Source: Bacteroidales bacterium
GTDB taxonomy: Bacteria > Bacteroidota > Bacteroidia > Bacteroidales > FEN-979
Assembly (NCBI GenBank): GCA_025355465.1
Contig: JANXZO010000044.1
Coordinates: 16,816 to 80,815 of the forward strand
Direction: 5' to 3'
DNA: 64,000 nucleotides
A program made the translations under genes and the position numbers. Shown here in pieces: positions 1 to 9,094 of this stretch (position 1 is its first letter; each line of letters begins with the position of its first letter). Under the pieces are notes generated by a model that had not been told where the DNA came from, made no database searches, and saw nothing but the letters and a program-made list of their open reading frames with translations.

Positions 1-598
1 AGCAATGGGGAGAAAACTCCCTGGCATACTCCGCAAGTGACTCCGAGTTGGTAATTACGGCATTGGCCTTTTTGATTATTTGTGCCTCAATCCGTGTTCC
101 TTGTTTTTTATAATAGTCGGTGGCTACTATATTATCACGGATATAATACAGAAAAAGTGAAGGCTTTATCAATTCAGGCAGGGAGAGACTCCGATAGAAA
201 TCACTGTCTGTTAAAAGAATAAAATTGCTGAATCCCAGATGTTTAATAGCCAGGTTAATTTGTGTCGCAAAGCGCCTGCCATTGATCTTGTTCAGGAAAT
301 CAAAAATCAGGGAGGAATCTATCCGGTTTATCGACTCAAGGGTGGTTCCGGGCGTGAACACCCAAAGGTTTTCTTCGACCTTTTCAAGTTGCAACTCCCG
401 CTTATGTTTAGCGTTCAGAAATGCCTTAACTTTTGGTTCGTTGCGTTGCCTGATAAGGGTGGCACGGTCGTAAGCGTAATTGACAAAAAGGACCCGGTTA
501 TTTTTTGCAAGTGTTCTCGCAATATTTGCAATATTGCTGCCGAGTTTGAAATTCCAGGATTGCAGTCCCGTAATTACGATATCCCAATTCTTTTGCAT
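1..598 (-). CDS. Glycosyltransferase, GT-B type, C-terminus beyond window edge
   Basis: The minus strand is open from an ATG at 596-598 to the window edge, about 199 codons, so the protein is N-terminal only. It opens MQKNWDIVITGLQSWNF and is clearly paralogous along its whole visible length to the next gene upstream, which begins MEDRDFIVFGLQSWDIN. Shared landmarks include NNRVLFVN, the TLESINRIDSS segment and the IKKANAVITNSE stretch, which corresponds to the linker of GT-B glycosyltransferases such as TuaH-like GT4 enzymes. The donor-binding half is not in view. It lies 24 bp after the preceding stop in a minus-strand exopolysaccharide operon. A cytoplasmic sugar transferase role is inferred from family and context. 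Confidence 0.75.
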   Translation of the reverse strand, partial: MQKNWDIVITGLQSWNFKLGSNIANIARTLAKNNRVLFVNYAYDRATLIRQRNEPKVKAFLNAKHKRELQLEKVEENLWVFTPGTTLESINRIDSSLIFDFLNKINGRRFATQINLAIKHLGFSNFILLTDSDFYRSLSLPELIKPSLFLYYIRDNIVATDYYKKQGTRIEAQIIKKANAVITNSESLAEYAREFSPHC

Positions 599-622
599 CT
601 TTTCTGGAGGTTAGTATCAACA

Positions 623-1813
623 CTACTTCTTCAATTCTAAGGCATGCCTGTATATTTTGCCAACAAATATCTCAAAACTATGGGATTCAGCAATTTCATT
701 TCTTCTTTCTTCCCAATCCGGACTGTTTTCGCGAAGCGCCAGTTCGATCAAGGTGACATATTCCTCATAATTTCCCGCCAGGTAGGTGATATCCTCGAAG
801 TATGTCATAAATGCTGTTCTTGTTGCCACTACGGGTTTGCCCATTGCAAGATATTCATCGATTTTAAGCGGGTAATTAACATCGGTAATTGGATTGACAG
901 CCTGCGGATTCAGCGCTACATCGAATGATTTAATATAGCCCGGAAGTGAGTTGGCGTTCTTTCTTCCCAAAAACAGCACGTTTGGCAAAGAATGCAGTTC
1001 CGAATGAATGAAATCCCGATCTTCCGGTCCTACCAAAACCAACATCCAGTCAGGCCTTGCTTTGGCAACATAAACCAATATCCCAATGTCCAGTCTGATC
1101 GTTGTGAGTGTGCCAGTATATCCGATAACAGGCCGTCTGATCCCCTTAGCGTCATCAGGAATTACCAAAGTCTCATCATCATGATAGAGCGACAGATCGC
1201 ACCCCTGGCCGATCATAAAGGAGTTAGGGTTGTGTTTTCGTGCGAACTCGCAGAAAAAATCCGAGTTTGCGACTGCAAGATCAGCTTTGGCGATTAGTTT
1301 CGGTTCATGAATGGTGCCATGCTTCTGGTGATAATTCACCAGGGTCACAGCATCACGGAGAAGATAGATAAACAGGTCGGGTTTCAATAGCTCTTTCAAA
1401 TAAAATCCGATGAGCATGCTGTTATCATCCAGAATTATAAAATTTTTAAACCCAAGTCGGCTTATGCCCCCACGAATTTTTGAAGCAAATCGCCGCTCAT
1501 TAACTTTATTGAAAAAGTCGAATAACCAGGGAGAGTTGATCCAGTTTATCGATTCAAGTACCGTTTTTGGATAGAGGACCCACAGGGTAGGAGAGATCTG
1601 TACGAGGTCGGGTTCAAGTCCCTTGTTGATTCGAAGCCGTTTGGCTACCTCGGGTGTATTCTTTTTCTGAAGGACGAGTTTACGATTAAGCGGTGGATTC
1701 ACAAACAGGACCCTGTTCTTTTTCGATATTTCAATGGCGGTATACCGGCAGGTACTTCCCATGTTAATATCCCACGATTGTAATCCGAAAACAATAAAGT
1801 CCCTGTCTTCCAT
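623..1813 (-). CDS. Glycosyltransferase, GT4-like (GT-B fold)
   Basis: A 396-residue GT-B glycosyltransferase. The C-terminal half has the donor-site pattern GYTGTL, LVGPED, NVLFLGRKNANSLPGYIKSFDVALNP and a LKIDEYLAMGKPVVAT segment, typical of GT4-type enzymes related to teichuronic acid protein TuaH. I place the start at the ATG at 1813: a longer reading frame begins at a TTG at 1879 but overlaps the upstream gene, and the paralogue at the window edge aligns from MEDRDF. It probably adds one sugar to the repeat unit of the polysaccharide built by this operon. Donor and acceptor cannot be read from sequence. Confidence 0.8.
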   Translation of the reverse strand: MEDRDFIVFGLQSWDINMGSTCRYTAIEISKKNRVLFVNPPLNRKLVLQKKNTPEVAKRLRINKGLEPDLVQISPTLWVLYPKTVLESINWINSPWLFDFFNKVNERRFASKIRGGISRLGFKNFIILDDNSMLIGFYLKELLKPDLFIYLLRDAVTLVNYHQKHGTIHEPKLIAKADLAVANSDFFCEFARKHNPNSFMIGQGCDLSLYHDDETLVIPDDAKGIRRPVIGYTGTLTTIRLDIGILVYVAKARPDWMLVLVGPEDRDFIHSELHSLPNVLFLGRKNANSLPGYIKSFDVALNPQAVNPITDVNYPLKIDEYLAMGKPVVATRTAFMTYFEDITYLAGNYEEYVTLIELALRENSPDWEERRNEIAESHSFEIFVGKIYRHALELKK

Positions 1814-1823
1814 AAGTAATGAC

Positions 1824-2975
1824 TTAGCAATTCTTGTTATTTCCTGAATATAGTTCACGATATATCTCCAGATAGTCAAGGGCCATTTTTCTCCAGGAGA
1901 ATCTGGCCACCTGAAGAAACCCTTTTTCTCTCAGCGAGGCTCTTAGTTGTTGGTCCTGGAAAAGTCTACCCATGGCCGTTGCAATACTGGTTGGATCTTT
2001 TGGGTCGACCAGTAAAGCAGCATCGCCGGCTATTTCGGGCATGGCAAAAACATTCGATGTAATAACCGGGGCACCGCATGCCATGGCTTCGAGAATGGGA
2101 ATTCCGAAGCTCTCAATAAATGACGGGTATAGGAACTGCAAACACATCGAGAAGATCGCCGGGAGATCAGGATTTTCAATATAATCGAGCCGTACGATGT
2201 GCTTAAGCAAGGTTCCCAATCCTTCCGTATTCAGGATCTCATTTAGTCTTTCCTCAGGAAAGTCGGCAATTACCAGCGGTATCGGGACAGGAGATATTTT
2301 CAGAAATTCCGAATAGGCTATGAGTGCGCCACGGGTATTCTTCTTAGGATCTGTGTTGCCAAGCAAAAAAATAAACTGGTCTGGCAGGTTATATCTGGAT
2401 TTGATACCGGCAAGCAGTTCCGGTGAGGTAACCGGTACAAAGCGCTTGCTGACTCCATTGCAGACTACTGAAAGCCGGTTGTTGCGGATGCCAAAGAAGT
2501 CAGCAATTCTAATCTTTTCAGAATTTGAAACAGTGATTATTTTTCTGCTTTTTTTTACAACCACAGGTACTACAAACCGGCGGTACATATTTCCGAATTT
2601 CTGGTATGAAGTAAAGCCTTTTCTGAAAAGGCTGACGGTTTCCAGATAAAAAATGTCGTGCAGTGTGAGGATCAACGGAACCTTGCTAAACATTGGTCCG
2701 GTATTACTGGTGCAATGAAGCAGATCGCATCCATATTTCCTGGCGGCTTTGGGTAAAGCTAGCTGTTCCCATAAAGGATAGCTTCCTCCGTTGAGTTCGA
2801 TGATCCGGAAGTTATCAGTAGAACTAAGGCATTTATCCGGGCCTGGGGCCACAAAAACATAATATTCATTTTCCTTATCAATAGCCATCAGGTTTTGCAC
2901 GAGCTCAAGTGCCACGAAATCCATTCCATGCTTTTTACGACGAAATAACCTTTGTCCCTCTATTCCGATTTTCAT
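1824..2975 (-). CDS. Glycosyltransferase, GT4 family
   Basis: A 383-residue GT-B enzyme starting MKIGIEGQRLF with an N-terminal acceptor domain and a C-terminal GT4 domain. Visible family marks are VISTVSNS-like linker text (KIITVSNSEKIRI), NPDLPAIFSMCLQFLYPS and the donor-site E-x7-E element FIESFGIPILEAMACG. The usual role is transfer from a nucleotide sugar to a lipid-linked oligosaccharide at the inner membrane face. Its ATG overlaps the upstream glycosyltransferase stop by 4 bases and it is followed 10 bp later by another glycosyltransferase, so the three are translationally linked. Sugar specificity is unknown; mannosyl-type is common for close relatives. Confidence 0.85.
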   Translation of the reverse strand: MKIGIEGQRLFRRKKHGMDFVALELVQNLMAIDKENEYYVFVAPGPDKCLSSTDNFRIIELNGGSYPLWEQLALPKAARKYGCDLLHCTSNTGPMFSKVPLILTLHDIFYLETVSLFRKGFTSYQKFGNMYRRFVVPVVVKKSRKIITVSNSEKIRIADFFGIRNNRLSVVCNGVSKRFVPVTSPELLAGIKSRYNLPDQFIFLLGNTDPKKNTRGALIAYSEFLKISPVPIPLVIADFPEERLNEILNTEGLGTLLKHIVRLDYIENPDLPAIFSMCLQFLYPSFIESFGIPILEAMACGAPVITSNVFAMPEIAGDAALLVDPKDPTSIATAMGRLFQDQQLRASLREKGFLQVARFSWRKMALDYLEIYRELYSGNNKNC

Positions 2976-4192
2976 GGCTTGCCCTTCTTTTGCATGGTTT
3001 TGGAATTTCCTGTAGCGGAATGTTCGGTGTGAATGAACTTTTTGTTGGCTCCTTTTGTACTGAAGAGAGAAAAGAGCATCAGGAGGAAGCCTTTGGGCAG
3101 ATCTGAAATTGCCTTGAGAGTCCGGGTGTTATAAAATTTACCGGGAACTGCAAAAAGTATTGCCATGATGCAAAGCAGGGTAAGTATGAGCCAGGCCAGT
3201 GTATACAGTACCGGGTTGAAGAAAAGTGAAAGAACGGTTATCGCCGGCAGCAATCCAAGGAGCAACACCCGCGGGGGAAGAAGCATCTGAAGCGACTTGT
3301 CGAAAAAGTCGATGTTTCCGTTAATAAATAAATGCCTCAAGGCTTCGAAAAAATATTGTGAGTAGTGAAGTTGTGCAGACAGCCATCTTCTCCGTTGCTT
3401 AATAAACACTCCGGAAACCTGAACTTTCTCATCGAAAACATAGGCATTCCCAAGGTATTCAATCTTTATCCCTGCCTTGAGCATGGTCAGTTCAATCTCT
3501 TTATCGAACCCGCCGATTGCCTTAATGCCCTTCATGAGATTCTTGAAGTAAGTATAATCGAAGGCCATACCTGACCCAATAAGGCTTGATGACAGTCCAA
3601 GAATGCGATGCCCCTTTCTGAAGATATGGTTGTTAATTTCCTCACTGGCGGCATCGAGCAGGGCAAAGGAAGTATTGATGTTTTTGGCGATTCGGTGGCC
3701 TTGCACAGCGAATAATCCAGCGTTAAAGGCATTGTTGATAAGTGTCAGAAAATCCGTTGCCATGAGATTATCGGCATCCAGAACCACCACAAGGTCATAA
3801 TAGTTGTCGGGGAGCTGTGCCAACGCCATATTCAGGGCTTTGGATTTTGTACTCACCTCGAACGATACTTCGATCACTTTAACAGAAATTGATCGTAATA
3901 CATTAAGTGTTTCAGGTTTAAAAGAATCTGCAATAACAATAACGTCAAATGCATCGGAGGGATAATCCTGTCTGGTAGCCTCCGTTACCGATTCGATGAT
4001 AACCGAATCTTCCTTGTAACCCGGGATAAGCAAAGCAATTTTTTGAATCCTCTTAATATCAACATCTTTGGTTTCAAGTTTGAACAGGCCGGCCAAAGAA
4101 AAGATGAATATATAGATGGTCCCGAATGCCAGGTAGCAGAAAAGAAGTATCTGTAAAACTGCCACGATTATTAATAGGAAGTCAACAAACAT
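2972..4192 (-). CDS. Membrane glycosyltransferase, GT2 family
   Basis: A 406-residue GT2 protein with an N-terminal membrane segment (about residues 5-27), a cytoplasmic GT-A domain, and two or three C-terminal membrane segments from about residue 310. The catalytic pattern is present: VVVLDADNLM for the metal-binding aspartates and KQRRRWLSAQ matching the QxxRW motif of processive GT2 enzymes such as cellulose- or poly-GlcNAc-synthase relatives. Within this Wzx/Wzy-type locus it may instead add a single residue. It overlaps the following gene by 4 bp and has its own candidate promoter in the 109-bp gap upstream. Confidence 0.85.
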   Translation of the reverse strand: MFVDFLLIIVAVLQILLFCYLAFGTIYIFIFSLAGLFKLETKDVDIKRIQKIALLIPGYKEDSVIIESVTEATRQDYPSDAFDVIVIADSFKPETLNVLRSISVKVIEVSFEVSTKSKALNMALAQLPDNYYDLVVVLDADNLMATDFLTLINNAFNAGLFAVQGHRIAKNINTSFALLDAASEEINNHIFRKGHRILGLSSSLIGSGMAFDYTYFKNLMKGIKAIGGFDKEIELTMLKAGIKIEYLGNAYVFDEKVQVSGVFIKQRRRWLSAQLHYSQYFFEALRHLFINGNIDFFDKSLQMLLPPRVLLLGLLPAITVLSLFFNPVLYTLAWLILTLLCIMAILFAVPGKFYNTRTLKAISDLPKGFLLMLFSLFSTKGANKKFIHTEHSATGNSKTMQKKGKP

Positions 4193-4232
4193 GGTTCATT
4201 ATTTTGGTTTGGTTCTGTCCTGAAGCAATTAA

Positions 4233-4240
4233 CAAATATA
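4233..4240 (-). promoter_or_regulatory. Candidate Bacteroidota -7 element (TATATTTG)
   Basis: The minus strand reads TATATTTG, matching the TAnnTTTG -7 consensus of Bacteroides promoters, 40 nt before the GT2 start at 4192 in a 109-bp intergenic gap. No clear -33 TTTG was identified. It would give the last glycosyltransferases of the operon their own transcript. Confidence 0.5.
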
Positions 4241-4301
4241 ATTATTTAACCTGATCGCCAACTCCTGCCGACCCTGAAAAGCGCCGGTTTAGCTATATTC
4301 T

Positions 4302-5267
4302 CTACAGGTAGGGATTGTTGTGAATTTCCTTGCTGAACAAGTTTTTCGTATGCCAACCCAATGCTCTGAAATAAGCGTAGAAGAGAGCTATTTTACCCAT
4401 CAGCAAAAATTTAACTGCATTTTTAGGTATGGCAATCACGAGTTGGTAAAGAATTCCCACTAGAAAGTCACGGCCGAAAATATTGCGTCGCATGAATACC
4501 AGCCTGTTACGGTTCAGATAATAAATTTTCAGGGGACTCAGCTTTCCTGTAGAGACTGATTCCTTGTGATACACCAATGAATTGTGAACATACCAGATTT
4601 TATAGCCCGCTCTTTTAATTCTGAAGCTCCAGTCAGCTTCCTCATAATAAAGGAAGAATATATAAGACATCAATCCTATTTTTCTGATCACCTCCATCGG
4701 GACCAGCATGGCTGCTCCGTGGGCATAGGCAGTTTCGTAGTCTTTATCATATTTTCCGGTATCCTTTTCACGGTAGCCTATCGCAGCGTTCCTGACGGTG
4801 TATTTGTTAATGGGTAAAAATCCGGCATATTGAATGATGTCGGGGTCATAGTAGAAACGAATTTTCGGGCTTATGGCTCCAATGGAAGGGTCGGCAAGCA
4901 TTTTTTCCACCATAGGTTCCAGGAAACCCGGGTCTACGATAGTGTCATTGTTAAGCAGCAATACATACTTGCCTCTGGCCCTCATTATTCCCTGGTTGTT
5001 ACCTCCTGCAAAGCCCCAGTTAACGTGGCTTGCGTAGAAGATCACATTGGGAAATCGACGTTTGATGATGCCAGGGTCATCGTTGGGAGATTTATTATCT
5101 ACAATAATGACCTCGATATTGGGGTAGGTTATCTTGTTTAGCGACTCAATAAAATCACAGGTAACAGTGGGATGATCATAATTGACCGCGACGATCGATA
5201 CCAACGGGCACTCTTTCGATTTTGGCAGGGAAGTTTTACCCTTGTATAATGTATAGGTATCTGACAT
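4302..5267 (-). CDS. Glycosyltransferase, GT2 family (rhamnosyltransferase-like)
   Basis: A 321-residue soluble GT2 enzyme. The GT-A fold begins at about residue 22 (PLVSIVAVNYDHP), followed by IIVDNKSPNDD, WGFAGGNNQGI and LLLNNDTIVDPGFLEPMV, the metal-binding and acceptor-side motifs of the rhamnosyltransferase-like GT2 subfamily. A short hydrophobic stretch near residue 275 may sit at the membrane. It is a close paralogue of the next gene, sharing IQYAG, INxYTxRxxxIGxxEKD, TAYAHGAAML, SVSTGKxSPLKxYYLNR and the C-terminal HxKNxF text, so the pair arose by tandem duplication. The two probably add different sugars or linkages. Confidence 0.85.
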   Translation of the reverse strand: MSDTYTLYKGKTSLPKSKECPLVSIVAVNYDHPTVTCDFIESLNKITYPNIEVIIVDNKSPNDDPGIIKRRFPNVIFYASHVNWGFAGGNNQGIMRARGKYVLLLNNDTIVDPGFLEPMVEKMLADPSIGAISPKIRFYYDPDIIQYAGFLPINKYTVRNAAIGYREKDTGKYDKDYETAYAHGAAMLVPMEVIRKIGLMSYIFFLYYEEADWSFRIKRAGYKIWYVHNSLVYHKESVSTGKLSPLKIYYLNRNRLVFMRRNIFGRDFLVGILYQLVIAIPKNAVKFLLMGKIALFYAYFRALGWHTKNLFSKEIHNNPYL

Positions 5268-5285
5268 TTGTATCCCCCCGGATAA

Positions 5286-6224
5286 CTATGTTTTGAGGTA
5301 TGGGTGAGCGTAAATATTTTCGTTAAAAGCATTTTTTATATGCCACCAAAGAGCACGCAGATAAGCTTTAAGCAGGTCAAACCGACCCTTTATCAGATAT
5401 TGCGTAATATTTTTAGGAATGGCAATCAGGCATTGAAACAGAATGCTTATCAGGTAAGTAAACCCATATACATTCCTTCTCATATACAACCACCGACTAC
5501 GGTTAAGATAATAGGTTTTCAACGGGCTCATTTTCCCGGTGGAGACTGATTCCTTGTGGTAAACCACAGAATTGTGAACAAAATAGATCTTATATCCTGC
5601 TTTTCGAAGCCTGAACCCCCAGTCAAGTTCTTCGTAATAAAGAAAAAATGCTGTCGACATAAGTCCGATGCTTTTAAGAGCCGTTCTGGATATCAGCATG
5701 GCTGCACCATGTGCATATGCTGTAATCGTATCGGTTTGATAACGACCGTCATCTTTCTCGGCAAAGCCAATTGATCTGCTACGTATTGTATATGAGTTAA
5801 TAGGGGTGAGTCCGGCATACTGAATGGTGTCGGGCGAATAATAATATTTGATTTTAGGACTCACTGCACCGATTTGCGGATCAGACCTCATTTTATCGAT
5901 CAGCGGCTCAAGAAATCCTTCTGATACCTCGGTATCATTGTTCAGCAGCAGAATAAAATCGCCATGAGCATGTTCTATACCCAGGTTATTGGCTCCGGCA
6001 AACCCAAGATTCTCACCCGCCTCTATCAGCAGAATCTGCGGATATTGTTCCTTGATAACACGTGCATTATCACCCGGAGCATGGTTGTCGACGACAATGA
6101 CCTGGATGGACGGATAAGAAATTCTGAAAAGTGTAGCAAGCATGTCACAGGTAACTTCCGAATGGCCGTAATTAACAGTAACAACGGATACAAGGGGGGA
6201 ACTGTCGTTGGATGTATCTGTCAT
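5286..6224 (-). CDS. Glycosyltransferase, GT2 family, tandem paralogue
   Basis: A 312-residue GT2 glycosyltransferase with the same layout as its downstream neighbour: PLVSVVTVNYGHSEVTC at the start of the GT-A fold, VDNHAPGDN, NLGFAGANNLGIEHA and LLNNDTEVSEGF. It is probably a rhamnosyltransferase-like enzyme acting on the lipid-linked repeat unit. Its ATG overlaps the stop of the upstream Wzy-like gene (ATGA), so translation is likely coupled. The 18-bp gap to the downstream paralogue holds no obvious promoter. Confidence 0.85.
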   Translation of the reverse strand: MTDTSNDSSPLVSVVTVNYGHSEVTCDMLATLFRISYPSIQVIVVDNHAPGDNARVIKEQYPQILLIEAGENLGFAGANNLGIEHAHGDFILLLNNDTEVSEGFLEPLIDKMRSDPQIGAVSPKIKYYYSPDTIQYAGLTPINSYTIRSRSIGFAEKDDGRYQTDTITAYAHGAAMLISRTALKSIGLMSTAFFLYYEELDWGFRLRKAGYKIYFVHNSVVYHKESVSTGKMSPLKTYYLNRSRWLYMRRNVYGFTYLISILFQCLIAIPKNITQYLIKGRFDLLKAYLRALWWHIKNAFNENIYAHPYLKT

Positions 6225-7693
6225 ACCTTAAGGGCCTTGGTTGTATCTAAAGATTCCTGTTCAAGTTCTTTGTCAAGATCCTCTCCCATAAATATGAACG
6301 CCATGCTTGTATATACCAGCAGACCTGTTGGCATCTGCCCGTAAACGCCATTACCATAACTGGTGACAATAATTCCAAGTACACCGCATAGCAGTGCGGT
6401 CAGCCTGAACCTCAGTTCACGGTTTCTGATCCTGAACATAACCAGGTATGACCCTTTTAATATTATGTAGGTAAGCAAAGCCAGATGAATTGCCAATCCG
6501 ACAAGACCTTGTTCCGCCCAGATCTCAACATACCAGCTATCGGTAGGGACGCTTGCAAGGAAGGTGCCGGGAGTAAACCTTGTAGCTTTGCCCCCTGCGT
6601 GACCCACCCCGCCACCGAATGGCCTTGTTGCCAGGTAGGGTCTCAATTTATTCTGATTTTCGAGTCTTGTTTGCAGCGATGCATTTTTTGGATCGAACGC
6701 AGTGCGCATGCGGTTTACAAAATAAATTCCCTGGCCAATATAGGTATATTTAAAAAAGCCGAATACGGCAACGCCGAGGACCATTCCGATTACCAGTGCT
6801 TTAAAATTCCGGATCAGTAAGAGATATAGCGGAAAAGCGCCGATCATAACACCCCATGCACCGCGGGTCCCTGAAAGAAACATCCCCCAGAAACAAAAGA
6901 ATGCTGTGATCAGGCAAAATATTCTTTCGTTGCGTTTTGAAGTTGAGAGGCCAATAATCAGCGCTACCATGCCTGCATGTGCCTGTGACGATCCAAACTG
7001 TCCGGCATCCGTGAAAAATGAAAATGCGCGCAGCTGACCGAACAGTATATGTGTTGATCGTCCAACAGTGTCGAGCCAATACACTTCGTATGGATCTAAT
7101 CCTATGTACAATTGAATCATTCCTTTGAAGGTGCCAAGGATTTCAACAGCAAACCATAAATAAAGGAAGTAAGTGAGATATTTATTCTTGTTAAATAACA
7201 GAAAAACAAGAGTTACCGTTAAAAGCATGTAGAGGTGGGTTCTCATGAAATAAAACCATGCTGTTCTGCTTTGAACTTCCGGGTTGAAAAATTGCAGGAT
7301 AATATATCCGTACCAGATCAGTGCCACATACGTGATGTCCTTATTTGCCTTTGACCACTCGATCCCTGAATAAAAATATTTAAAAAACAGCGCAATGTAG
7401 GTCAACACCAGAAAGAAGTCCACACCAAGTCCAAAAGGTGCTGCAAATACATAACGTGCCAACCCCAATGCAAAGAAGTTGGTGATGTAAACGGCGAAAA
7501 AACTGACAACCGGGTTTCGGAAGGTTGAGATGAGAAACATGGCTGCAAAAGGTAATACAAGTAAGGCCGCCGCCGCCAATAATCCCATTTCTGCGATAAA
7601 GAAACCGGCACCCAGAATAGAAATAAGCAACAACACCATCACAGTAGGTTGGTTCAGTTTTTCTGTACCAGTGGGTGCATTGATGGGATTCAT
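6221..7693 (-). CDS. O-antigen polymerase/ligase-like membrane protein
   Basis: A 490-residue, strongly hydrophobic protein with about 12 membrane segments. The large periplasmic loop near residues 350-400 carries RPFGGGVGHAGG and then PTDSWYVEIWAEQGLVGLAIH, the pattern of the PF04932 O-antigen ligase/Wzy family. In a locus with a flippase and a Wzz-like protein the simplest reading is the repeat-unit polymerase; a ligase role cannot be excluded because the two share this domain. Start and stop overlap neighbours by 4 bp on both sides. Confidence 0.8.
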   Translation of the reverse strand: MNPINAPTGTEKLNQPTVMVLLLISILGAGFFIAEMGLLAAAALLVLPFAAMFLISTFRNPVVSFFAVYITNFFALGLARYVFAAPFGLGVDFFLVLTYIALFFKYFYSGIEWSKANKDITYVALIWYGYIILQFFNPEVQSRTAWFYFMRTHLYMLLTVTLVFLLFNKNKYLTYFLYLWFAVEILGTFKGMIQLYIGLDPYEVYWLDTVGRSTHILFGQLRAFSFFTDAGQFGSSQAHAGMVALIIGLSTSKRNERIFCLITAFFCFWGMFLSGTRGAWGVMIGAFPLYLLLIRNFKALVIGMVLGVAVFGFFKYTYIGQGIYFVNRMRTAFDPKNASLQTRLENQNKLRPYLATRPFGGGVGHAGGKATRFTPGTFLASVPTDSWYVEIWAEQGLVGLAIHLALLTYIILKGSYLVMFRIRNRELRFRLTALLCGVLGIIVTSYGNGVYGQMPTGLLVYTSMAFIFMGEDLDKELEQESLDTTKALKV

Positions 7694-9075
7694 CTGTTTT
7701 GGTACTTTAACTTAAGATTGGCAAATATATCGGTATAGAATTTCCATCCTTCGATGAAGACATATTTAAGTCGCAGCGGTATCTCCTTGTTAAGCAGGTA
7801 AAAACCGGTGGCTAACCCGATCATTTCAAAACCGATGGACCCGATGGAAACGCAGATAAGTATCGTCATGATGCTGAAGGCCGGGAACAGGGCATGGATG
7901 ATAAAAACCGCGATGATATCTCCGACAATGTTAGCAGTCATCATAATGGTTGTCTTAAGAAAATTCTTATCAGGCTTATTAATGCTGTCCAGCCCGATAC
8001 CTGTGAACCTGTCAATTGGCAGGAGTAGCGAGAAGATGATAAACATCTGCATTACAATTCCTAGTCCCACTGAATATTCTTTATATTGGCTGCCCCCAAG
8101 CAATATCACAAAATCTCTGGCTACCAATGCACTGATAAGTCCGACAGGGATGAGTAGCAGTGTCAATGCACCGGAATAGGAGTAGAACACCTTCCTGAAA
8201 GCGTTGTGGTTACCTTCGATGCTGGCTTTAGACATTTTCGGAAATGCTGTTGCAGTAAAGCTTCGCAATACAATCTCCACGATCTCAGTGAATTTTATCG
8301 GGATACTGTAAAGTGCTACTCCTGTTGTTCCGAGGAATGGGCTGAAGCCGATGATGAAGGTGTCCGCACTCTTCAGGAGACTGCTGCCGATGGAAGTGCC
8401 CATCGAATATTTTCCATATTGAAGCGTGATTTTATTTACCTCGCGCGTTGCATGGAAAATGTATCGTGAGCCGTCCCAGTTATAGATGGTGCAGACAATT
8501 GTCGTGATCAGGTTGGCGAGGATGTGAAAGATTATAATCCATTCCACGTTCATCCTGAAAAACACATAATTGAGGATCAGATAGATTAAAAAGCTACCCA
8601 TGAAAATACACCTGATCAGGAAGATTTTTCCGAATTTTTCATCAGCCTGAAGGATGGATAAGGCATTTCCCCAGGGAAGGTTTGAAAGGGCCAGAACAGG
8701 GTACCAGACGAAAAACAGATAGTAACCGGATTTGTGAATGTGACTGGGAAACAGGGCAAGTAAAGGATAGAGAATGAGGGAGATGAGCACGATACTGGCA
8801 AGTCCGATAAACCAGCTGGACCCGATGTATTTTTTCCGCTCTTGTCCTTCAGTCCCTGAAAGATAGCGTGTCAGCGCTACCCGGGTTACGCCAAATCTCA
8901 TCAGATCGGCCAGGGTTGCAGCCGTGATGAACAACACCCATTCCCCGAACTGATCTGTGTTAATGCTTCTGACCAGGATTACGAAAGTGAGAAAGCCCAG
9001 TAAAGCACTAATGAAATTTCCGGCTAATGAGAGAAAGTTCTTTCCTTTCAGTATTTGTTTTAATGAGTTGTACAC
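7690..9075 (-). CDS. Polysaccharide flippase, Wzx/MATE-like
   Basis: A 461-residue multispanning protein with about 12-14 membrane helices and an N-terminus (LAGNFISALLGFLTFVILVRSINTDQFGEWVLFITAATLADL) typical of Wzx-like oligosaccharide flippases. It should move the undecaprenyl-linked repeat unit to the periplasm for polymerisation by the adjacent Wzy-like protein. The reading frame opens with GTG at 9075; the only nearby ATG is out of frame or followed by a stop. It overlaps the downstream gene by 4 bp. Confidence 0.85.
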   Translation of the reverse strand: MYNSLKQILKGKNFLSLAGNFISALLGFLTFVILVRSINTDQFGEWVLFITAATLADLMRFGVTRVALTRYLSGTEGQERKKYIGSSWFIGLASIVLISLILYPLLALFPSHIHKSGYYLFFVWYPVLALSNLPWGNALSILQADEKFGKIFLIRCIFMGSFLIYLILNYVFFRMNVEWIIIFHILANLITTIVCTIYNWDGSRYIFHATREVNKITLQYGKYSMGTSIGSSLLKSADTFIIGFSPFLGTTGVALYSIPIKFTEIVEIVLRSFTATAFPKMSKASIEGNHNAFRKVFYSYSGALTLLLIPVGLISALVARDFVILLGGSQYKEYSVGLGIVMQMFIIFSLLLPIDRFTGIGLDSINKPDKNFLKTTIMMTANIVGDIIAVFIIHALFPAFSIMTILICVSIGSIGFEMIGLATGFYLLNKEIPLRLKYVFIEGWKFYTDIFANLKLKYQNR

Positions 9076-9094
9076 CGGAGGTCTTTACATGTCA

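Noticed and set aside
3365..3574. Plus-strand frames inside the first 14 kb
   Set aside because: They mirror minus-strand glycosyltransferase genes with strong motifs and have no family text of their own.
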